Positions 36,065 through 44,901 are shown, counted from the stretch's first letter. The stretch: 64,000 nucleotides of DNA from Pseudooceanicola batsensis HTCC2597 (GCF_000152725.1 NZ_CH724131.1:2854711-2918710), one strand, 5' to 3'. The notes: generated by a model from the sequence alone, not told the origin. Program-made: numbers and translations.

Positions 36065-37435
36065 TCAGCGCGGCATTTTCGCCAGTTCCGCCAGCAGGTT
36101 GGCAGCAGAGCGGAAGGCGGGGTCATCCGGAACGCCGCCGGTGGAAATCCGGACGGCGTCCACCCGGTCCGACGGGTTGGCGAGGAAATTCGGACCCGGC
36201 GCGACATCGATGTCGAGCAGCCGCGCCTCGGCCACGAAATCCGCGCAGCGCCAGCCGCCCGGCAGCGTCAGCCAGGCATGCAGGGCCGAGGGGTGGCCGA
36301 CCCAGTCGCAGCCGGCGAAAGCTTCGGCCAGGACCGCGTGCCGCCCGGCAAGGGCCCCGCGCTGCCAATTGGCCAGCGCGGACGCGGTTCCGTCCTCCAC
36401 CCAGGCGGCGGCGATGTCGGCCAGCAGCGGCGTCGCGCTCCAGCTCAGAGCGATCATCCGGGCGAGGATCGCCGGTCGCAGTTTGAGCGGCGCGACGAGA
36501 TAGCCGGTGCGCAGCCCCGGCATGACCGCCTTTGTAAAAGTCGACAGGTGGATCACCCGGTCCGGCATCAGGGCCGCGAACGGCAGGGGCGGATCGAGGG
36601 CGAGCGGTGCATGCGCATCGTTCTCGATCACAGTCAGATCGTGCCTCCGAAGCACCTCGGCAAGCGCGCGCCGACGGTCCTCGGGCATGATGCGCGGCAC
36701 CGGCCCGGACAGCGTCGGCAGGGTCACCACCGCCCGCGCCCCCTCCTGCGCGCAAGCGGCGGCAAGGCTCCGGGGCAGCATGCCGTCCGAATCCCCGTCG
36801 ACCGGGATGAGGCGCAGCCCGAAATATGCGCAGAGCGATACGATCGTATGATGCGTGATCCGGTCCGCCAGCACCACATCGCCCGGCCGGGTCGCCGCCG
36901 AAAGCGCCAGGGCGAGGCCATGGGCAGCGCCGTTCGTCACCGCCACCCGATCTGGCGTGGCGGGCACGCCGCACCATTCCAGCCATGTCGACCCGGCCTG
37001 CCGGTGCGCGGTCTGGCCGAGGTTCGGGCGGCTGGAAAGGAAGACGGAGGAATCCGCCAGGGCCGCACGGTCGCGCAGGGCCTGCCGCATCAACCGGTCG
37101 TGGCGCGGGTCGAACAGCGGGCGCGAGATGGCGAGGTCCAGCAGGCCGTCTTCCGGCGGGCGCACCGCGTAGGGCGGATCGCTCCCGGCCTCCGGATCGA
37201 CGACGAAAGTTCCGCGCCCGACCTGCGCGCCAATCAGGTTCTGCTGGCGCAGCCGGTCGAAGGCCTTGCTGACCGTGTGGATGCTGAGGCCCAGCTGCGC
37301 CGCCACGGCCCGATGCGTCGGCAACCGCTCGCCCCGCGCGATGCGTCCGGTCAGGATCGCCTTCTCGATCGCGGAGGCGAGGCTGAGGTAGAGCGGCTCG
37401 GTCAGAGTTTCGCGCGGGGGCAATTGGATCGGCAT
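36065..37435 (-). CDS. MocR/GabR-type regulator, EnuR-like
   Basis: Regulator of 456 residues: GntR winged helix at about 15-80 (GRIARGERLPTHRAVAAQLG and SIHTVSKAFDRL) joined to a class I aminotransferase-like domain (about 110-450). The PLP lysine is present in LSTFTKAVMPGLRTGY, and TNGAAHGLALAL and ENDAHAPLAL fit the cofactor pocket. Lies 109 bases upstream of the TRAP genes in the same direction, the same order as enuR-uehABC-usp in Ruegeria. EnuR senses ectoine breakdown products bound to PLP and represses uptake and catabolic genes; the same job is inferred here. Confidence 0.9.
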   Translation of the reverse strand: MPIQLPPRETLTEPLYLSLASAIEKAILTGRIARGERLPTHRAVAAQLGLSIHTVSKAFDRLRQQNLIGAQVGRGTFVVDPEAGSDPPYAVRPPEDGLLDLAISRPLFDPRHDRLMRQALRDRAALADSSVFLSSRPNLGQTAHRQAGSTWLEWCGVPATPDRVAVTNGAAHGLALALSAATRPGDVVLADRITHHTIVSLCAYFGLRLIPVDGDSDGMLPRSLAAACAQEGARAVVTLPTLSGPVPRIMPEDRRRALAEVLRRHDLTVIENDAHAPLALDPPLPFAALMPDRVIHLSTFTKAVMPGLRTGYLVAPLKLRPAILARMIALSWSATPLLADIAAAWVEDGTASALANWQRGALAGRHAVLAEAFAGCDWVGHPSALHAWLTLPGGWRCADFVAEARLLDIDVAPGPNFLANPSDRVDAVRISTGGVPDDPAFRSAANLLAELAKMPR

Positions 37436-37546
37436 GGGGACTGGGTTACGGCGGGGCTAGAGCCGCCCGATACAATCGACCGTATTCCTGCCTGTCAATC
37501 GGCAGGGCGCGGCAGGGAAGGATCTGTCTCCGCAATGCAAACCTGT

Positions 37547-38494
37547 TTATCCTTCGAAGGTGTCGGCCTTTACGGCGCCGCGATGTCCCAGCGGCATCGA
37601 CGCGCCAACCGTCGAATCGACGCGGGTCTGGGCTTCCGCTTCTGCATTGAGCTCTGCACCCAACAGGATGACATACGCCGAAATCCACAGCCACATCAGC
37701 AGGATGACCACGCCGGCCAGCGTTCCGAACGTTTCCTGGTAACTGCCGAAATTCTGCACGTAGATGGCGAAGGCGGCTGATGCGCCGATCCACAGCAGGG
37801 TGGCCAGCACCGCCCCTGGCACCAGCCACGACCAGGTGGCGTCCTTGCGGTCGGGCGCCACACGGTAGAGCACCGTGATCCCCGCGACCGTCATTGCCAG
37901 AAGTGCGATCCACCGGGCGAGGCCGATCAGCAATTCGGTCGTCGCGCCGAGGTTGATCAGGCTCAGGATCGACGGCAGGACGATGGTCGCGCCCAGCCCG
38001 GCCACCATCCCGAAGACCAGGAACAGCGTCAGGCCCAGCCGGGTCAGCGTCAGACGGACAAAGCCGCGCGTTTCGGTTTCGTCATAGGCGATGTTGATGC
38101 CTTCCATCAGGCTGCCGACACCCTTTGACGCGGCCCATATGGCGAGGGCGAAGCCGAGGATCGCCGCAAGCCCGAGACCGCCGTCCTGGCTGCCGGTCAC
38201 GGCGACGGCCTGGTCGATGATGATGTCCGCCGCGGCCTCCGGCACGAATTGGGAAATCGACTCGATCTGAGCCGTCACCTGAGAGGCGTCGAAGGTCAGT
38301 CCGGCGAGGGCCATCAGCGCCGTGATCGCGGGAAAGAGCGCCAGCAGACCGTAGAAGGCGACGCCGGCACCGATCAGGCCGATGTGGTCCCGACCCATCT
38401 CGGCCCAGACGCGCAGCAGGATATCCTTCCATCCCGCGGCGGGGATGGCGCGCGGTGTGCGCGCCATCTGCCCGGTATCGGGCGAGTCCATCAT
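37547..38494 (-). CDS. YihY/BrkB-family membrane protein
   Basis: Protein of 315 residues with six membrane helices and family segments LIGAGVAFYGLLALFPAITA, AASKGVGSLMEGINIAYDE (with E and G residues typical of the family), TVLYRVAPDRK and GASAAFAIYVQNFGSYQETFG. Formerly called RNase BN; now seen as a transporter or envelope protein of unknown substrate. The start overlaps the stop of the upstream DUF3618 gene (ATGA), so it is the last gene of the stress-type operon. Confidence 0.9.
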   Translation of the reverse strand: MMDSPDTGQMARTPRAIPAAGWKDILLRVWAEMGRDHIGLIGAGVAFYGLLALFPAITALMALAGLTFDASQVTAQIESISQFVPEAAADIIIDQAVAVTGSQDGGLGLAAILGFALAIWAASKGVGSLMEGINIAYDETETRGFVRLTLTRLGLTLFLVFGMVAGLGATIVLPSILSLINLGATTELLIGLARWIALLAMTVAGITVLYRVAPDRKDATWSWLVPGAVLATLLWIGASAAFAIYVQNFGSYQETFGTLAGVVILLMWLWISAYVILLGAELNAEAEAQTRVDSTVGASMPLGHRGAVKADTFEG

Positions 38495-39672
38495 TTCTCG
38501 GGTTTCCCGAGCTTCTGGGCCTTGGCTTCGTCGCGGGTTTCGTCCTGGACCGACTTCACGCCCTCCTTGACCTCGTCCGCCACGTGTTCGACGGCCGACT
38601 TGTCGCCCGGGGCGGCGGCGTCGGCTTTGCCGCGCGCGTCCTGAAGCGCCTCCTGACCGGCCTCGGCCGCCCGCCCGGCGACTTTCGTCAACTTGCGACG
38701 TTCCGATTCGAAAATCCGCTCTGCCCGGTCGTAGGCCTCATCCGAGCGGGAGCCGAAATAGTCGTCCTCCTGCTTGGTGCGGGGCAGCGCTCCGGCCAGC
38801 AACGCGCCGGCCGCCAGGGCCAGCCCGCCTGCGAGCAGCGGGTTCTCCTGGAAGAAGTCTGAGGCCATGTCGCCGCCCTGGCGGGCGCGGCGCGCGGCAG
38901 AACGGCGAGCCTTCACCGCAGCCCAACGGGCGGCGATGATGCGTTCGCGCGCCTCGTCGCCCAGATCCTCGGTGCCACGCGCCAGGCGGTCGCGGATGCG
39001 ACGGGCGCGTTCGGCTGTCGCGGCCTGCGCATCCCTGGCGCTGTCGCGGACCGAACCCGCACCCGAGGCGGCACGATCGCGCAGATTGCCGGCGGTGCCC
39101 TTTGCACGATCGCCGGCGGCCGAGACGCCGGCCGCGGTCGAATGCGCCGCCTGGGACATGCGGTCCTTCATCGACGGGCCGCTCGACTCGTCGTGATGGG
39201 GATAGTCGTCCCAATCGTCATCATCCGCATAGATCCAGTGGTCGGACGCGGTGTCCGAGCGCGCGCCGGCGGGGGCATAGGGATGATGCGTGGCATCCTG
39301 CCCGGCGGTTCCCGCAGCGTAAGGCGGATAGGTGTTGGGGGACCGGTCGTGGGTGACGGGCCGCTTCGGCGCATCCACGTCCGCCACGGACCTGCGCAGC
39401 TTGTCGGCACCCGGTGTTTCGTCCCAGGACTTTCCGCTCATCAGCCATGCCAGGCCCACACCCGTCAGGGCGAGAGCGACCGGGTTGCGCTTGACCGAGG
39501 CGCTGATGGCCGTGCCGATGTCGCCGCCATGTTCGAACAGGCCCCGGCTCACCTCGCGCATGATGCGGTCGGGCGAGATACGGTCCTGCAGCTCGTCCAT
39601 CGTGTCCTTCAGGTCCGAGCGCTCGCGTTCGATGTCGCGCTCGATTTCGTCGGGAGATCTGGTATCAGACAT
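38491..39672 (-). CDS. DUF3618 envelope-associated protein
   Basis: Protein of 393 residues. The N-terminus is a DUF3618 domain (SPDEIERDIERERSDLKDTM, DELQDRISPDRIMREVSRGL). The middle is Ala/Arg/Asp-rich and helical with LEA-like character (GAGSVRDSARDAQAATAERA). A membrane segment lies near residue 285 (NPLLAGGLALAAGALLAGAL), and a charged C-terminal tail follows. Such proteins occur with holin-like and YtxH-like genes in general-stress operons of alphaproteobacteria; no activity is known. Overlaps the upstream holin-like gene by 8 bases. Confidence 0.85.
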   Translation of the reverse strand: MSDTRSPDEIERDIERERSDLKDTMDELQDRISPDRIMREVSRGLFEHGGDIGTAISASVKRNPVALALTGVGLAWLMSGKSWDETPGADKLRRSVADVDAPKRPVTHDRSPNTYPPYAAGTAGQDATHHPYAPAGARSDTASDHWIYADDDDWDDYPHHDESSGPSMKDRMSQAAHSTAAGVSAAGDRAKGTAGNLRDRAASGAGSVRDSARDAQAATAERARRIRDRLARGTEDLGDEARERIIAARWAAVKARRSAARRARQGGDMASDFFQENPLLAGGLALAAGALLAGALPRTKQEDDYFGSRSDEAYDRAERIFESERRKLTKVAGRAAEAGQEALQDARGKADAAAPGDKSAVEHVADEVKEGVKSVQDETRDEAKAQKLGKPEK

Positions 39673-40075
39673 CGTTGCTGTCTCCTGTGAAGGTGCGCGC
39701 GTCGCGCTTGAGATTTTCTGCGGTGCGGCTCGGGGCGAGGCTCGACAGCTTGAGATCGTTCGTGCCCTTGTTCACCAGGATGGCCGCGATGACCCCCAGC
39801 ACGACACCGACGATGAGCGCGGACCAGCCCGCGGGTATGCCGGCTTCGGTCAGGCCCGACACGACGGCGGCGGACAGGACGTTGAGCGCGGTCAGAGCGA
39901 TCACGACCGCCGCGATCAGAAGTCCGACGGCGGTGGCTGCACGGCGCAGGTTCTGGTCGATTTCCGACCGCGCCAGATCCACTTCGCCCCGGACGAGCGA
40001 GGAGACATGGGTCATCGCCTCGCTCAGGAGAGAGCCGGTGCTCTCGGTACGGGTGTGTTCAGTTCCGCTCATCAC
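39665..40075 (-). CDS. Holin-X/DUF1469-like membrane protein
   Basis: Protein of 136 residues with an N-terminal amphipathic helix (LLSEAMTHVSSLVRGEVDLARSEI) and two membrane helices (AVGLLIAAVVIALTALNVLSAA and ALIVGVVLGVIAAILV). This is the layout of the Actinobacterial Holin-X/DUF1469 family, which in proteobacteria is chromosomal and stress-related rather than phage-derived. No phage genes are near. Overlaps both neighbours by a few bases. Confidence 0.85.
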   Translation of the reverse strand: MMSGTEHTRTESTGSLLSEAMTHVSSLVRGEVDLARSEIDQNLRRAATAVGLLIAAVVIALTALNVLSAAVVSGLTEAGIPAGWSALIVGVVLGVIAAILVNKGTNDLKLSSLAPSRTAENLKRDARTFTGDSNDV

Positions 40076-40677
40076 GTCTCTCCTTTGGTTGTGCGGACGC
40101 CCGGGGCCGGATGGCTCGCGGCGCCGGCCGGGCTTGTCGTGGAGGGTGCCGGGGTCGGAGGCGTTGCCGGAGCGTCCCGCTGCGTGATGTGCCGGCCGAC
40201 CTCTTCGTCGTGGTCGTCGGTATCCCAGTAGCTCCGCAGGTCGACCGAGCGTTCGCGATCACGGCGCGACGCCTTGGCAAGCCGCGTCCCGGCGAATCCC
40301 AGCAGCGCAGCACCGGCGAGAAAGCCCATGGGGTTGTTGCGGGCGTAGCCCGAGACGTCGTCCACCAATTCACCAAGGTCCTTGTTCCGGACGGTGCCGG
40401 AAAGATCGGCGAGCGTATCGGCCATGTAGCCGAGCGTCCGTTCCTGGGGCGAGCCGTTCCGCAACTCCTGTGCGGCCGTCCGCAGAGCCTGGCCCATGTC
40501 GGAAATCTCGTCCGCCACTCCGGATTTGCCGGCTTCGGCCTGCGACGAGACTTCTTCGCTCACCCGGTCCTTGGCGCTTTTCACGGCGTCCTTGCCGTCC
40601 TGCGCCAGCCGCTCGGCGGTATCCTGCGCGGTGTCGGCGCTGTCGCGCCCTGTGCCAGTGTCGTCTTGATGTGTCAT
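40072..40677 (-). CDS. Nutrient-deprivation-induced-type membrane protein
   Basis: Protein of 201 residues starting MTHQDDTGTG at 40677, after a GAGGG ribosome site. N-terminal half is hydrophilic and helical (AERLAQDGKDAVKSAKDRVS), followed by a segment NNPMGFLAGAALLGFAGTRL that can cross or bind the membrane, and a disordered Pro/Thr/Ser tail. Resembles proteins named nutrient deprivation-induced in rhizobia. Role unknown; it overlaps the holin-like gene, so the group is expressed together. Confidence 0.75.
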   Translation of the reverse strand: MTHQDDTGTGRDSADTAQDTAERLAQDGKDAVKSAKDRVSEEVSSQAEAGKSGVADEISDMGQALRTAAQELRNGSPQERTLGYMADTLADLSGTVRNKDLGELVDDVSGYARNNPMGFLAGAALLGFAGTRLAKASRRDRERSVDLRSYWDTDDHDEEVGRHITQRDAPATPPTPAPSTTSPAGAASHPAPGVRTTKGET

Positions 40678-40700
40678 GAAGAATCCCTCTGTCGAAGTGG

Positions 40701-40769
40701 TCACGCGATGAAGTTCAGTAGCGCGACGATGATGACCAGTAGGCCGACCAAATAGATGATTGCGTGCAT
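40701..40769 (-). CDS. 22-residue hydrophobic membrane peptide
   Basis: Short frame starting ATG 40769 after GAGGAGACC (good spacing) and reading MHAIIYLVGLLVIIVALLNF plus two residues, then TGA. The whole product is one membrane helix. It is the first gene of the leftward stress-type operon, 23 bases ahead of the 201-residue protein. Similar tiny helices occur in stress operons of related bacteria; they usually modulate membrane enzymes, but nothing specific can be said here. Confidence 0.7.
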   Translation of the reverse strand: MHAIIYLVGLLVIIVALLNFIA

Positions 40770-41250
40770 GAAGGTCTCCTCGCTCTGCTCACATAGGGAC
40801 AGACGCTCAAGCCGGGCGTTCGGTTCCTCCGGCCGGAAGATCGGTACCGGCGCCGGGCCGCGCGCGACCGCACCGGGAGACCCCGAAACGAGGTTTGACC
40901 GGCGGCCCGGAAGCCACCGCGCAGCACCGCCCCCGCCCGCGGGCGACGGTGTCCCGTCCGCGCGATCTGACCGTGCGTTCGGGTCCGGACGATTTGCCTT
41001 GAAGGACCGGAGGCGGTCCCTCGGTCGCGCGCGGTCCGTCGGGGCGTTCGCGGACCGCGCGGTCGGGTGGGGATGCGACCCGGCTGCGCGACGTCTACCC
41101 GCGAAGATGCACTGGCAATCGACCGGGCGGCCTCGTGAAGCGCGTTCATTGATCCCGGCGGCAAAGCCGGTTCTCTGGCCGTTGCGGCGGTGAAGGCCGG
41201 CGCCTGACTTCAGGATCGGGCGTATCGGCGGCGCGTCCGTCCGGGGCGGT
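40770..41250. other. Gene-free promoter region, 481 bases
   Basis: Holds the leader of the leftward stress operon, including the candidate promoter at 40802-40827. The remaining part up to the GntR stop at 41251 is GC-rich and open on both strands, but the frames have no ribosome site or recognisable family, and I see nothing else in it. Confidence 0.5.
40802..40827 (-). promoter_or_regulatory. Candidate EcfG (general stress sigma) promoter
   Basis: Read leftward: GGAAC (40827-40823), 17 bases, CGTC (40805-40802), close to the EcfG consensus GGAAC-N16/17-CGTT. It lies 33 bases before the ATG of the 22-aa peptide. The genes it would drive are typical of the alphaproteobacterial general stress response. 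One mismatch in the -10 element keeps this tentative. Confidence 0.5.
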
Positions 41251-41907
41251 TTACTTGGATGCGGGGATGTTCCAGTAGCTGCCTTCCTTGCGACCGATGT
41301 GGCTGACCAGCATCTTGGTCGCGGCGGGCAGGTCTCCGGCCTCTAGCAGTTCGATCAGGCGACGGTGTTCGTCAAAGCTCTTGCGCATGTGGTCGGGGTG
41401 GTCGCCCAGCTTGTTTCGCAGGACGCTCATCTTCGCGGCGATCGTCATGTAGGCGTCGAGCATGAAAGGATTGCGGGACGCGGTCAGGATGGCCTCGTGG
41501 TACTCGGCGTCGAGGCGCAGGTATTCCGCCGTCGCATCCTCCCGGCGGGCGCGGGACATCTCGACCAGGATCCGGCGCAGGGCCGCGATCAGATCGGCGC
41601 GGGCGCGCTCGAACGCGGTGCGGAGCGCGCCGGTCTCAAGACAGACGCGGGTGTCGCAGATATCCTGCAACTCGCGATTGCCCATCGTCAGCACAAAGGT
41701 GCCGCGCTGCGGACGGGATTCGACCAGCCCCTCGAGTTCAAGGCGCGCGAAAGCCTCGCGGACGGGGGTGCGGCTGACCTCCAGCCGGGTCGCGATCCGG
41801 GTCTCCGACAGCATCTCGCCCATCTCCAGCTGCCCGGTGACGATTTCGGCCTTCAGACCTTCGAAAACTAGTTCGGTCAGGGACTTGGGGCGCTCGATGC
41901 GGTTCAT
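41251..41907 (-). CDS. GntR-family regulator with FCD domain
   Basis: Protein of 218 residues: winged helix at about 5-70 (MGEMLSETRIATRLEVSRTP, VREAFARLELEGLVESRPQR), then an all-helical FCD ligand domain with metal-binding style residues (EYHEAILTASRNPFM, SFDEHRRLIELLEAGD with ASKMLVSHIG-like end). Start ATG 41907 (MNRIERPKS) is chosen because it begins the fold. Divergent from the TRAP/catabolic operon; FCD regulators commonly bind the carboxylic-acid substrate or product of the neighbouring pathway. Confidence 0.92.
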   Translation of the reverse strand: MNRIERPKSLTELVFEGLKAEIVTGQLEMGEMLSETRIATRLEVSRTPVREAFARLELEGLVESRPQRGTFVLTMGNRELQDICDTRVCLETGALRTAFERARADLIAALRRILVEMSRARREDATAEYLRLDAEYHEAILTASRNPFMLDAYMTIAAKMSVLRNKLGDHPDHMRKSFDEHRRLIELLEAGDLPAATKMLVSHIGRKEGSYWNIPASK

Positions 41908-41971
41908 GCGACTGTCTTTCCGGCTCTCTGCCCCGTGAATAGCACGGCCATTGCGGAAATTCCATGGCACT

Positions 41972-42004
41972 CAGTATGCCAGATACAGTTTGACATACTG
42001 TATG
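41972..42004. promoter_or_regulatory. Inverted-repeat operator in divergent promoter
   Basis: CAGTATG (41972-41978) is repeated inverted as CATACTG (41994-42000), and the second half lies inside a palindrome CATAC-T-GTATG (41994-42004). The site is midway between the GntR gene and the TRAP operon, fitting a GntR/FCD operator that controls both directions. Confidence 0.6.
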
Positions 42005-42063
42005 CCAGTGTGGCTTGATCGGCGGCGAGGCCGCGGCAAGGGCTGCGGTCGCAGGGAGGGGAC

Positions 42064-42567
42064 ATGGACGCGTTCGACCGTTATCTCACGGCCTTGAACA
42101 AGGTGCTGGTCGCGCTGCTTCTGGCGGCGACCTTCGCCGTCGTCATCGTCAACGTGGTGCTGCGCTACGGTTTCGGCAGCTCCTTCGCCTGGGGCGACGA
42201 GGTGGCGCGTTTCCTGATGATCGCGGGCGCTTTCTTCGGCGCGGGCATCGCGCTGCGCGAGGGGCGGCTGGTCGCGATCACCGCGCTTCAGGACGTGCTT
42301 CCGGGCACGGCGCGCAAGGGCCTGCGTGCGGGTATCGCGGTCCTGATGCTGGCCTTCATGGGCGCGCTGGTCTGGTACGGCGCGGCCTTTGCCCAGTTCG
42401 GCTGGAACAAGGAAACCATGGCCACGCAGATCCCGCGCGGCGTGGCATATCTGGCCATTCCCGTGGGCGCGGGGCTGTTCATCCTTCACCTGCTGCTGTT
42501 CCTGCGCAGCTTCGTGCGCGGCGACTTTCAGGACCCCGTCAGCCTGGCCGAGGAGGGTGCGGAATGA
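42064..42567 (+). CDS. TRAP transporter small permease
   Basis: DctQ-family protein of 167 residues with four helices (LVALLLAATFAVVIVNVVLR; FLMIAGAFFGAGIALREGRL; AVLMLAFMGALVWYGAAFAQ; GVAYLAIPVGAGLFILHLLL) and the family mark FAWGDEVARFLMI. ATG follows GGGAGGGGAC. Stop overlaps the start of the large permease (ATGA). First gene of the catabolic operon. Confidence 0.92.
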   Translation: MDAFDRYLTALNKVLVALLLAATFAVVIVNVVLRYGFGSSFAWGDEVARFLMIAGAFFGAGIALREGRLVAITALQDVLPGTARKGLRAGIAVLMLAFMGALVWYGAAFAQFGWNKETMATQIPRGVAYLAIPVGAGLFILHLLLFLRSFVRGDFQDPVSLAEEGAE

Positions 42568-43850
42568 CCACGGCGCTCTTCCTGCTGTTCTTCGGCTGCC
42601 TGATCCTCGGCGTGCCCGTCGCGCTGACGATGGGCGTGGCAGGCCTCGGGGCGATCCTGATCGACGGCTCGCTCACGCCGATGCTGGCGACGCAGCAGAT
42701 ATTCGGCGGGATCAATTCCTTTCCACTGATGGCGGTCCCGTTCTTCATCCTCGCCTCGGAACTGATGACCGCCTTCGGGCTGACGCAGTCGCTCCTGCGG
42801 CTGGCCAACGACCTTGTCGGCCACATCCGCGGCGGGGTGGGGCACGTGAACGTGCTGGTCTCGATGTTCTTCGCGGGGATCAGCGGCTCGGCCCTGGCGG
42901 ATGCGGCGGGGCCCTCGGCCATCGTGATGAAGATGATGCGCGAGGCGGGCTATGAAAAGAACTATGCCGGCGCGCTCTCGGCGGCGACGGCGACGATCGG
43001 TCCGATCATCCCGCCTTCGATCCTGATGGTGGTCTACGCGATCTCGGACAGCAACGTGACCGTCGCGGGTCTGTTCCTCGCCGGCATCCTGCCGGGCATA
43101 CTGATGGGGCTGGCGCTTGCGGCGGTGAACCACTTCGTCTCGGTCAGGCACGACTACCGCGGGCGCGAGCATCGCGCGACCACCGGCGAACTCGGCCGCT
43201 CGGCCGTCGTGGCGATCCCGGCGCTGCTGATGCCCCTGCTGATCCTGGGCGGAATCCTCGGCGGGGTCTTCACCCCGACCGAAGCGGGCGCCGTCGCGAC
43301 AGCCTATGCGCTGCTGCTCGGGGTGGTGAGCCGCAAGGCCGGCTGGAGGCGCTTGTACGCGGTCTTCGTGAATGCGGCGCTGACGACATCCTCGGTCCTG
43401 CTGATCGTCGCGATGGCCTCGATCTTCGCCTGGCTGCTGGCCTACCTGCAGGTCCCGCAGGAACTGGCCGCGATCCTCGGCGGGCTGACCGACAACCCGA
43501 CGCTGGTGCTGATCCTGCTCGCCGTCTTCTCGCTGCTCTGCGGACTGTTCCTCGACACGCTGCCGGCGCTGATCATCCTGACGCCGATCCTCGCCCCCAT
43601 CGCCCACCAGTTCGGTATCGACCCGCGCCAGTTCGCGATGATGCTCGTGCTGAACCTCGCCATCGGCATGATCACACCGCCGATCGGACCCGTTCTTTTC
43701 GTCATTTCGACCGTGGGACGCCTGCGCCTCGAGGCGCTGTCCCGTGCCGTTCTGCCGCTTCTGGCGGCGGAGCTGGCGGTGCTGCTCGTGGTCATCTTCG
43801 TGCCCTCGGTAAGCACCGCCATTCCGGAGTTCTTCGGATACAGCAACTGA
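42564..43850 (+). CDS. TRAP transporter large permease
   Basis: DctM-family protein of 428 residues, about 12 membrane helices. Family segments: GGINSFPLMAVPFFILASEL, FAGISGSALADAAGPSAIVM, ATIGPIIPPSILMVVYA, GVFTPTEAGAVATAYAL and LNLAIGMITPPIGPVLFV. Uses the sodium gradient to import a substrate delivered by the binding protein that follows 17 bases downstream. Confidence 0.94.
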   Translation: MTTALFLLFFGCLILGVPVALTMGVAGLGAILIDGSLTPMLATQQIFGGINSFPLMAVPFFILASELMTAFGLTQSLLRLANDLVGHIRGGVGHVNVLVSMFFAGISGSALADAAGPSAIVMKMMREAGYEKNYAGALSAATATIGPIIPPSILMVVYAISDSNVTVAGLFLAGILPGILMGLALAAVNHFVSVRHDYRGREHRATTGELGRSAVVAIPALLMPLLILGGILGGVFTPTEAGAVATAYALLLGVVSRKAGWRRLYAVFVNAALTTSSVLLIVAMASIFAWLLAYLQVPQELAAILGGLTDNPTLVLILLAVFSLLCGLFLDTLPALIILTPILAPIAHQFGIDPRQFAMMLVLNLAIGMITPPIGPVLFVISTVGRLRLEALSRAVLPLLAAELAVLLVVIFVPSVSTAIPEFFGYSN

Positions 43851-43867
43851 TTCAGGGAGGAAAACCA

Positions 43868-44881
43868 ATGCTGTACAAAACCCTACTGGCCACCACCGCG
43901 GCCGCGACCGCCCTTGCCGGCGCCGTTCAGGCGCAGGACAAGGTGCTGAAATACGCCCATTTCCAGTCGGCCGACATGAGTTCGCCCAAACATGCCGCGG
44001 CGCTCGCCTTCGAGAGCTGCGTCGAGGGCAAGACCTCGGACGCGATCGACGTCCAGATCTTCCCGGCCAGCCAGCTGGGAGACGGCCCCACGGTCATGGA
44101 AGGGCTGGAACTGGGGACGATCCAGATGGGCGTCGTGCATGACGGTCCGATCTCGGGCACCTACAAGCCGTTCTCGGTTCTGGCGATGCCCTACATCTTC
44201 GACGACCAGGCCATGGCGTGGTCGGTCATGGACGGAGAGTTCGGCGATGCGCTCTTCGAGGACATGCGCGATCAGACCGGCATTCGCGTTTTCGGCGTGG
44301 CCGACAACGGCGTGCGCAACTTCACCAATTCGGTCCGGCCTGTCTCGCAGCCCTCGGACATGGAGGGGATGAAGATGCGCGTGATGACCGCGCCCGTGTG
44401 GGTGAACCTTGTCGAGAGCCTCGGCGCCTCGGCGACCCCGGTCCCCTGGCCCGAGCTTCCCGGCGCGCTGCAACAGGGCGTCGTGGACGGTCAGGAGAAC
44501 GGGGTGACCAACATCCTCAACGCCTCGCTCTACCAGCACCAGAAATACGTGTCTCTCGATGGGCACGTCTTCTCGTGGCACGCCTACATGATGAACGAGG
44601 ACTTCTACCAGGGCCTCAGCGGCGATCAGCAGACGGCCGTCGACCAGTGCGTCGACATCGCGGTCACCATCCACCGCGGCATGACCGCGGCACAGGATGC
44701 CAACGCGGCCACGATCCTGTCCGAGAAGGGTCTCGAGGTCACCCCGGTCTCGCCCGAGAACAAGGCCAAGTTCCGCGAGGCGGCGCAGCCCGCCGTGCGC
44801 GACTATATCGTCGGCGAGATCGGCGAGGACTGGCCCGACCGGCTGGACGATGCCGTTCAGGCCTATCGCGACCAGTACTGA
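43868..44881 (+). CDS. TRAP substrate-binding protein, carboxylate type
   Basis: Periplasmic binding protein of 337 residues with signal peptide MLYKTLLATTAAATALAGAV and cleavage near VQA-Q. The family arginine that grips a substrate carboxylate is present in GMKMRVMTAPVWV, followed by ATPVPWPELPGALQQGVVDG and QENGVTNI. So the substrate is very likely an organic or sugar acid; the neighbouring enzymes point to an aldonate- or uronate-like compound. Two cysteines (ESCVEG, DQCVDI) are present in the mature part. Confidence 0.92.
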   Translation: MLYKTLLATTAAATALAGAVQAQDKVLKYAHFQSADMSSPKHAAALAFESCVEGKTSDAIDVQIFPASQLGDGPTVMEGLELGTIQMGVVHDGPISGTYKPFSVLAMPYIFDDQAMAWSVMDGEFGDALFEDMRDQTGIRVFGVADNGVRNFTNSVRPVSQPSDMEGMKMRVMTAPVWVNLVESLGASATPVPWPELPGALQQGVVDGQENGVTNILNASLYQHQKYVSLDGHVFSWHAYMMNEDFYQGLSGDQQTAVDQCVDIAVTIHRGMTAAQDANAATILSEKGLEVTPVSPENKAKFREAAQPAVRDYIVGEIGEDWPDRLDDAVQAYRDQY

Positions 44882-44901
44882 GAAGAGCCGGGGTTGCTGC
44901 C

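Noticed and set aside
39665..40075. Prophage remnant (holin-like gene)
   Set aside because: No other phage genes nearby; this family is chromosomal in alphaproteobacterial stress operons.
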